Source of the DNA: Shinisaurus crocodilurus
Taxonomy: Eukaryota > Chordata > Lepidosauria > Squamata > Shinisauridae
DNA length: 64,000 nt
Direction: 5' to 3'
NCBI GenBank assembly: GCA_021292165.1
Contig: CM037876.1
Location: forward strand, 212,061,825 to 212,125,824
Part shown: one piece after another, positions 57,591 through 64,000 of the stretch
How the letters are laid out: the number at the start of each line of letters is the position of its first letter
Numbering within the stretch: the stretch's first letter is position 1
The notes under the pieces: generated by a model
Databases searched by the model: none
What the model saw: the letters and a program-made list of their open reading frames with translations, nothing else
What the model was told of the DNA's origin: nothing
Translations under genes and position numbers: made by a program

Positions 57591-58704
57591 AGTGGGTTCT
57601 GCCTTCTGTGAGAAGAAGGGGCCTTCCACAAGAGGAAGGGTTTCACTTGTGCAAGGTCCTTCTGCCTAATTTTTGGGGATCCCCCCACAGCTCACACCAT
57701 TCAGCAGGTCTCCTGACTCTCTGGCTGGCATTTTCAGGAGGCTGCCATAGGTAGGAGTGGGCGGGCAAGTCCACTCCCACCAGTGCTGTTGATCCAGTAT
57801 AAATCTGGATCCAACCCAATAAGAATGTTTCCCATAGTATTTTTTGTTTCTTATTATTTGTATTTTTGTATTATATGTCCATTTAACCCACTTGTCTTAA
57901 GAAGAAAAGAAAGACAATCAAACAGTAGTATTTTTTCTTACTGAACTTATTTTTGAAAATGAATAGTATTTTAATGATTTTTCTTCTGTTGTAGTATTTT
58001 TTCATTATGATGTTTATGTATTTTGACTTTGTAGATTGCTTTGAGTTGCTTTCATCAAGTGGCATAGAAATTCTGCCAATCAATCAAGCAGGTGGCAACT
58101 GCTACTTGCTACTGGCATCCATTCAGTCCATAAACAGATATTCCGGTTAAGTGAACAGGTTTCCAGAAGCTCTGGTAACCAAGCCAGTGCCATTGATTTC
58201 AGTAACATTGATGCAAACAAGTACTAAGAACTTCAGTAAGCTGTTCAGCATAACATTGCTAGGCAAACACAAATGGTATTTTAGTTAAGAAAGGGGTAGA
58301 CTGAGCTCCTATTTATAAGGAAGATTTCTGCTAAAAAAAATGGGCATAATTCAACTTAATTTGAAGATACTGAGTTCTGTGTGCTATATACAATTCCTGA
58401 AACAATTATGTAACAAACCTGTTGAAGGAAGACTAGTTTTTAAAAGATAATGGAACTGCTAATTCACAGAAAAACTGTGGAGATTCTCTCTGACAAACAA
58501 ATAACAAACCCTGACCCTCATCCAGCTAGTAAGAGGTTAAACGCACACTGTGTTGGACCCAGCTTGTTTTCCACTGGAGGGAGCATTGCCTGAATGAAAT
58601 TATACTAAGAATGCCACCACTGGTGGAAAAGCGGGGGCCAGGGGGAGGCAATCTTTGCCGATTCCCCCTCCACCTGCAGCCCGCTGTGCCATCTTTTCCA
58701 TTGT

Positions 58705-58915
58705 TAAGAATATGGAAAAAAGGGAAGCTGCCTTATACTGAGAGAGACAATTGGTCCATCTAGCCCAGTATTGTTGTTGACACTGATTGGCAGCGACTGT
58801 CCAGAATTTCAGGTAGGGTTTTTTCCAGCCCTACCTGGAGATGCCAGGGATTGAACCTGGGACCTTCTGCATGCAAAGCAGGTGCCTTACTACTATGCTA
58901 CAGCCCCTCCCCATT
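58705..58915 (-). mobile_element. tRNA-derived SINE
   Basis: On the minus strand the head reads GGCTGTAGCATAGTAGTAAG and CAGGTTCAATCCCTGGCATC. CCAGGTAGGGCTGG and GGGCTAGATGGACC follow, ending in AGTATAAGGCAGCTTCC. It is the best preserved copy of this family here. Confidence 0.88.
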
Positions 58916-59083
58916 GGGATTCTTTGCTGGATCAGAAGCCTTCTGTGGAAGGAAGAAGCCTTCACATGAGGCAGTTTCTGGATCCTGCCCAATATCTTCA
59001 AACACATGTAAAGGAGCCACCACGCTTAGTGGTTTTTGTTATATGTAAGTAAACATTTTGACCCCTACAGGAGAAAAAGTCAC

Positions 59084-59602
59084 TCATGAGGGGGCAATCT
59101 GGAGCAAAGAAAAGATTAGTCCATCCTCCCCCACTGCGAGTCTCTCTGCGTCTTTGTGTTTAAAAGCCAGCTTTGGGGTCCCTACACACATATGTCTGTA
59201 ACATTCAGTCCATCCCTTCATCATGGCTATGGCCTTGTCTACACATCCGGCAGAATAAGGTGGTAGAACCCCAAGGTCACAGAATGTATTGTGCCACTGC
59301 AGGTGCGGAACCCCATTTTTCACCAGCTTGAAAATACCATCATACCATTGCAGTGTGCTCATTTCACTGTGGACAACTTTCACATCTCATTCCATTTCCT
59401 TCCTTTGTGTTATTGTATCTTTGACCCAGAAACATCCCATCCATTCCACACTTCCCTGCCTCACCAGATCCCCAATAAAAATAGCAAGTTTCATGCTGTT
59501 CTTGAAGGGCAGAAACAAGCTGGTGTAAATGAGCAAAACACGGCACAAGAAGATTAATTCTGTCTCTTCTGGAGCCTTGATACATAAGCTCATATCTTGC
59601 AT
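59084..59602 (-). pseudogene. unrecognised coding relic with one internal stop
   Basis: On the minus strand a single frame stays open from 59602 to 59084, about 172 codons, apart from one TGA at 59387-59389. Composition is protein-like: RVLLIYTSLFLPFKNSMKLA, IFIGDLVRQGSVEW and WVKDTITQRKEME come before the stop. NGVPHLQWHNTFCDLGVLPP, YSAGCVDKAIAMMKGWTECY and RHMCVGTPKLAFKHKDAERL come after it. I do not recognise the family. It has no SINE or LINE motif that I know and lies in LMO1 intron 2. It could be a retrocopy, a transposon gene fragment or a chance open frame. Confidence 0.3.
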
Positions 59603-60074
59603 CCCTGAGTAAACATATGGAGCTTTCGTCTTTCTCTACTGTGCTCCTGTGGCAAACACAGATATTCTGTTGTAACCCAACAGTGCCCCCCAGAGCATTT
59701 ATGTTTCATCACCCTGCTGGGAAACCTGAATAGGTCAAATCTTACCTTTTGTTCCCCAATATAAATTAAGCTCATTTGCACAATGGTTTGTCCAGTTGGA
59801 ACTGTCCAGCTCTTTTATCATTCAAGTGTAGTGTTGTTGGAAATGAGGCCCATCCACTAAGTAATTTTCTGGCTAGATTAGTGACATCAGAAATGGAGGG
59901 TATTGCCCCGTTGGATAAAATAACAGTCAATTTCCGCTAAGAAGCTAGCTTTCACTCTCAGATTCCCATAAATATGTGACTTTTCAGAGTCTTCCTAACA
60001 ACATCTAATAAGGCAAAAATGCATTTAATGTGTCTGTCTTTTGTTATTTAAATAGCAGTTTTGGGGATGGGGGA

Positions 60075-60245
60075 GTTTAACCCTTTCTCTCCATGCTGTG
60101 GTGCCAACAAAAATGGCCCCTCAAGCTATTCCCCCCAAAATGGAAGCTGCCAATGCTGTCAACAGCAGCTTCCCTCCTGGGGGGAATAGCAGCTCCAGGA
60201 GGGCAATTTTTGTTAGGACTGTGGCATGGGGGTAAAGGATGACCC
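60075..60245. repeat. foldback element in intron 2 near exon 2
   Basis: CAAGCTATTCCCCCCAAAA faces CTGGGGGGAATAGCAGCTC, and CCAACAAAAATGGCCC faces GGGCAATTTTTGTTAGG. Arms of about 80 bp are imperfect, centred near 60160. An (AAC)n run follows at 60286-60308. Confidence 0.75.
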
Positions 60246-60285
60246 CTCTTCCTTACTGTCCTTCATCCCTCCATGGCTGCTATGT

Positions 60286-60308
60286 TAACAACAACAACAA
60301 CAACAACA
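60286..60308. repeat. (AAC)n microsatellite
   Basis: About seven AAC units. Confidence 0.9.
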
Positions 60309-60393
60309 TTCTTGCCTTTAATGTTTCATTTATTTTGGCCCTGAGTGTGTCAAGAGCTAATTCTAGATGTGAATGACTTTGGGCTCAGATCCA

Positions 60394-60418
<25 letters not shown>
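60394..60418. repeat. (TG)n microsatellite
   Basis: About 12 TG units, 110 bp into intron 2 from the exon 2 donor. Confidence 0.95.
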
Positions 60419-60424
<6 letters not shown>

Positions 60425-60527
60425 TACATGTAAGTGGATTGTAAACAGCAGCAGCAGGAAGAAAGCGAGAGCTGCTAGTTGAGTGAGATGATTCTAGGCA
60501 GAACGTGTGGTACAAACCTACATTTAC

Positions 60528-60741
60528 CTCAGGTAATCTCTGCGGCAGAGAATGAGATTTGCCTTTGTGTAAAGTGTTGATCCAACCTCTCCCAGGCGAC
60601 AGTCGCAGCAGGCACACTTTAGACAATCCTCATGCCAGTATTTATCCAAAGCCTTCAGAAGGTATCTGTCCTTGATCTTACGGTTGCAGCCAGCACAGCC
60701 CTTTTGCTTCCCTTTTGGTTGCACAGATAACATTGGCACGC
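60528..60741 (-). CDS. LMO1: LMO1 exon 2 (LIM1)
   Basis: On the minus strand the exon follows a pyrimidine-rich acceptor ending CATTCGCAG and ends CTGAG before GTAAATG. The first two bases complete a Gly codon begun in exon 1. The exon then encodes [20 protein letters not shown], the zinc-ligand run [17 protein letters not shown] and [11 protein letters not shown], with two bases of the next Arg. All eight LIM1 ligands (CxxC, HxxC, CxxC, CxxD) are present. [12 protein letters not shown] distinguishes LMO1 from LMO3 and LMO2. The exon is 214 nt. An internal Met (60730-60732 on the minus strand) could start a shorter isoform. With eight residues from exon 1, the protein would be 156 residues, the usual LMO1 length. 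Confidence 0.98.
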
Positions 60742-63724
60742 CTGCGAATGACAACACACAAAAAATACATCAAGGGGAACATTACCAGGAATCCTCCGAG
60801 TAGGAGCCCCATAGCCTCTCTGCAGAAATCCCAAGGACAGAATAGAACTGACAGGCTCCTGGTTTTGTAAGCTAACTTTCTAGATAGTCTTTCTTTTTCT
60901 TTTTTGCAAAGTGAGCAGAGAACCTGATCGAAGCAGAACAATGAGTTGCAGGGATATGGCAATTCATTTCCCCACTAATAAAACTGGGTTTATTACCACA
61001 GATTTTGCTTAAGTGAACCTCTGTGCTCAGCAAAATAAACGGATCCCTTTATTAATTCTGGTGCCCAAACTCGTTCACAATTCCAGCTGGCCTTACCGAT
61101 CAGAAGCCTTATTGTGAGGGGGAAATATTTTAGAAGACATGTATTCTAATAGCAGGCTTTGCATATATGAGACAGACTTTAATTTTTGCTGATTGGTATA
61201 TGATCAACTTGTGGCAACTTTTGGGAGAGCCAACACCATAAGAAGGTATAAGGAAACAGAGGTAAGTGCACTCTGGACTCTGCCATCGGCCAGAGGAGCA
61301 ATGGCACCTGGGAGGTTGCATCCCACCTCTTAAGAAGAACGTCACCATGACATCGCCAAGAATGTAGCCAAGGGGCAGCTCAGCCTGTCCATCGGCCAGA
61401 GAAACCTCAGTTGCCTTTGGCCTGCAGAAGCATACTCTGGCCACAGCCAGCAGCCAGAGGAACAAGGGCCACTGCGGCAGTTGCAGTGCCTCTATCCAGA
61501 CAAGGCCACCAGCAAGGGAAGATTAACCTGGTTCTGACTGGATACAAAGCCTGTTTACAACTCACCACTTTATTCTAGCATTGTCAGACTGATTTCCCCT
61601 CTACCTTTTCCCTCCACTCTCCTGCCTTTGTGTCTTGTCTTTCACGTTTTTAAGCCTGAGGGCAGCCCCCAGCCCCTCTTTTAAATGGATGTGAGTGGGT
61701 TTGGGAGCCAGTATTTATCTGGGAAAAAAATGAGATTTTTTTTTTTGAAAAAAGAAAGAATAAATAAATAGACATACATTAGAGGAAGTATTCAGCTTAG
61801 ACTCCACGCAGTTAAGTCTCCACGTGGAGGGAGGAGCTGCCTTGCCCCTGATATCATGCACCCCACTGGCTCTGCTCCTGTTGCCGGTACATTTGACATG
61901 ACATGCGAAAATGGGTGCCAGTACAATCCACGGGTCAATCCATGGGGCTGAGAATCCTGATTGTACCAAGTCCCCGATTAGGAAGCAGCTGGCATGGTTC
62001 CTTCCATGGCAGCTGAAAGGGTGTGGGGAATAAGAACTTAAGAGCCCCCCTCCCAATGTCATAGCAGTGTCTATGGCCTCGGGACGGGGACTCCGAACAA
62101 TTCTATGTTCCCTGGGATTTTCTCCCAGGGACCATAGGATCTTCACTGTTGTTCTTTCATTTGGCTTTTATCCTGGACCACCAGGGTCAGCCTACAGGTA
62201 CATTTTTAAAAATGAAAATAAAGCAAAGCAAGAGCAATTTTTTTTTTAAATCAAGGCAGTTGTGCTAAGAAGCAGGAAGCCACTTCTTCAAGCATCATGG
62301 CTTCATAGAATATTCAGTGATACTTGACTATGCTCAAATAATAGGTGGCCACTGTCCAAGTGACAATATTCAACTGGTCCATTGCCTGGCATGCCAATAC
62401 TGGTTGTACCCATCAAGGTCAATTGGTGTCAATGCTTGAAGTCCCTCTTCTGGAAGTTGTGTAGCTTGATAAAGTAATATTCCTCTCAAAATGGCATTAG
62501 GAAAGGTACCGCATGGGCATTATACGCATTCTGAATACCGCTCTCTTTTTCCTGGGGTGACCCCAAACGTCCCCAGCCCATGAATACAGGATACAAGGGA
62601 AAATTCAAACAGCTGGCACCAAAGCCTGTCCAGCGAGTCCGTAAATAACTGTAGTGCAATTCTCTGCCCTCCAGTTATCTGTGTAGCAATAAGTGTGTCC
62701 ATTCTTTGATATGCAGACTGTGCTGGCTTCCAGCAATAGTCTTTATTTCTACTTCTCAATAGTTAGGTTCTACTGAGTTTCCCCAGCTCCAGTGCTATAT
62801 GAGACAGGGTGTCTTGCCTATCATTTTGGAAGACTTTTGGAGATTCGTTCTGAAGCATGTGAGTAAAGGATTCAAGGACTATTGCACCAGCGGTGGCTAT
62901 GGGGCAATGAATGAAAATGCATTTTAAATAGGGATAATTAACTTCCTAAATGCTTCAGATGTACTTCTTTGAACAATAGATATTGTTTAAATAGCCTATA
63001 TATAGGTTATTCAAATGGGTGTGGTGCATCCTTATATTGAAAACAAACTCTGCTCTCCAAGACACATCTTTGGCTTAGGATGAGGAAAGCAGGAAATGTT
63101 TGCTAGTGTCCCAGCAAAAAGGAAAACTCTCTTGCCAAGTTGAAGCACATCGTTTTGAGACCAAAGCAGGAAAAAAAAAAAAACATAATGGAATTATTAA
63201 CAGACCCTTAACCATAGTGGTTCTAGTTAATGCCGCTATAGCAAGTGACATTTTCTGCTTTCCTTAAAAGCAAGGGTGACCCGAGGGTAGCAAATGCTCA
63301 ACGCATAAAACCCACCACTCTTACAGTAATAATTGCTTTGTCAGAACTGCAAGCGGACAACAACAGCACTTAAGACACTTCAAGACAAACAGGGAGGTAT
63401 TGATCCATTCGTTATCAAAATGGTCTTTGTACTATGGAGACAGGTCAAGTAACATTCAAAAACCCTCGAGGCTTAAAGGGCCCTCCACCGTGCACCGAAT
63501 AGAGTCACCAAATCCACTTTCGGTGTTAATGCCAGCAAACTTTTGACATCTGAAAAAAAAAAAAAAGCTTTCCGAACTCATATTAGCAAGTAAAAACACA
63601 ACTCTGTTCTCAAAAGAAGGCACACAATCAATAGTGCCACTCAGGATATGTCAATGATTTCAGAATATATGGATGCATGGATAGGCATTACACAAGATTT
63701 GCCCCACATAGTTCCTTGCTTTTT
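60742..63724 (-). other. LMO1: 3' part of LMO1 intron 1
   Basis: The segment upstream of exon 2 contains no reading frame that could supply the acidic LMO1 N-terminus spliced to Gly-9. I see no clear repeat except a 62102-62138 hairpin (TCCCTGGGA facing TCCCAGGGA). Short poly-A tracts are at 63169 and 63553. The stretch 62920-63600 is repeat-free and AT-rich with scattered GATA-type motifs. In mammals intron 1 of LMO1 holds enhancers; whether this part does is unknown. Confidence 0.7.
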
Positions 63725-64000
63725 GCTTTTACTATTTATTTATTTGAAATGTTCATAAACTGCCCCTCCACCTAATGGGCGCTCAAGGCGATGTAGGCAC
63801 TTAAAATAAAAACAAATATATTAAACACACGCACAAAGGAGTGGAGACCTTCCTTAAAATTCAGATCAGAAAATGATGTTAAAATAATTTAAAAGGTCAA
63901 CAGAACAATACAGTATTCACCTTACTACTAAGAGATGATAATGACGGGGCCAATCTGGCCTCCCTAGGGAGAAAGTTGCAATAATTGGGGTGCTGCTACA
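63725..64000 (-). mobile_element. LINE 3' end (L2-like), minus strand, cut by window edge
   Basis: TTTATTTATTTGAAATG, GCGCTCAAGGCGATGTAGGC and a long A-rich stretch are typical of an L2-like tail in reverse. GGCCTCCCTAGGGAGAAAGT-like sequence follows to the edge. Confidence 0.55.

Larger units (their letters stand above)
33388..60527 (-). other. LMO1: LMO1 intron 2
   Basis: This 27.1-kb intron runs from GTAAATG after exon 2 to GGCAG before exon 3 on the minus strand. Repeats are listed separately. I see no exon, RNA gene or clear repeat in 33830-34760, 35900-36190, 36430-37430, 41025-43480, 43880-45580, 46030-46550, 47160-47600, 47720-49950, 50750-51540, 51870-52310, 52450-54545, 54620-56370, 56720-57230 and 57600-58700. 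Some of these may hold enhancers, which cannot be judged from one sequence. Confidence 0.9.

Noticed and set aside
60678..60962. Frame over the upstream side of LMO1 exon 2 as an alternative N-terminus
   Set aside because: It reads exon 2 in the wrong frame and crosses the splice acceptor. It has no similarity to an LMO N-terminus.

Overview
This is vertebrate nuclear DNA, almost certainly from a squamate reptile and most likely a lizard. The evidence is the repeat content: tRNA-derived SINEs of the Sauria type, CR1 LINEs with the (TTCTTATG) tail, L2-like LINEs, hAT foldback elements, and a decayed Ngaro-type tyrosine-recombinase retrotransposon. I cannot name the species.

The only host gene I can support is LMO1, on the minus strand. 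Exon 2 (60528-60741), exon 3 (33262-33387) and exon 4 (coding part 17853-17958) have canonical splice sites and compatible phases. They join into an uninterrupted two-LIM-domain protein missing only its first few residues. Exon 1 and the promoter lie beyond the right edge. The gene's 3' UTR runs left to about 17.3 kb. Intron 2 is about 27.1 kb and intron 3 about 15.3 kb. LMO1 is a nuclear adaptor with no DNA-binding domain of its own; it links LDB1 to bHLH and GATA factors.

Layout: 1-17.3 kb is sequence downstream of LMO1. It holds a CR1 fragment with the ORF1/ORF2 junction, a deleted Ngaro element (gag, recombinase, SGNH hydrolase, no reverse transcriptase), CR1 3' ends, a GC-rich insertion that mimics a CpG island, and foldback repeats. 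17.3-18.0 kb is the last LMO1 exon. 18.0-33.3 kb (intron 3) holds a Sauria SINE, an L2-like LINE nested in a CR1, an L2-like LINE split by a hAT element full of GACTCG motifs, a Tigger-like MITE and perfect palindromes. 33.4-60.5 kb (intron 2) holds several hAT elements with exact 8-bp target duplications, a solo LTR with a 5-bp duplication, a long imperfect foldback and further SINEs. 60.7-64 kb is the 3' part of intron 1.

The most striking structure is a pair of 430-bp inverted copies, identical as far as I can read, at 30650-31079 and 35453-35882. They face each other across LMO1 exon 3. I found no new gene system. The value of the window lies in the LMO1 gene model, the inverted duplication, several precisely bounded transposons, and one coding relic that I do not recognise (59084-59602).
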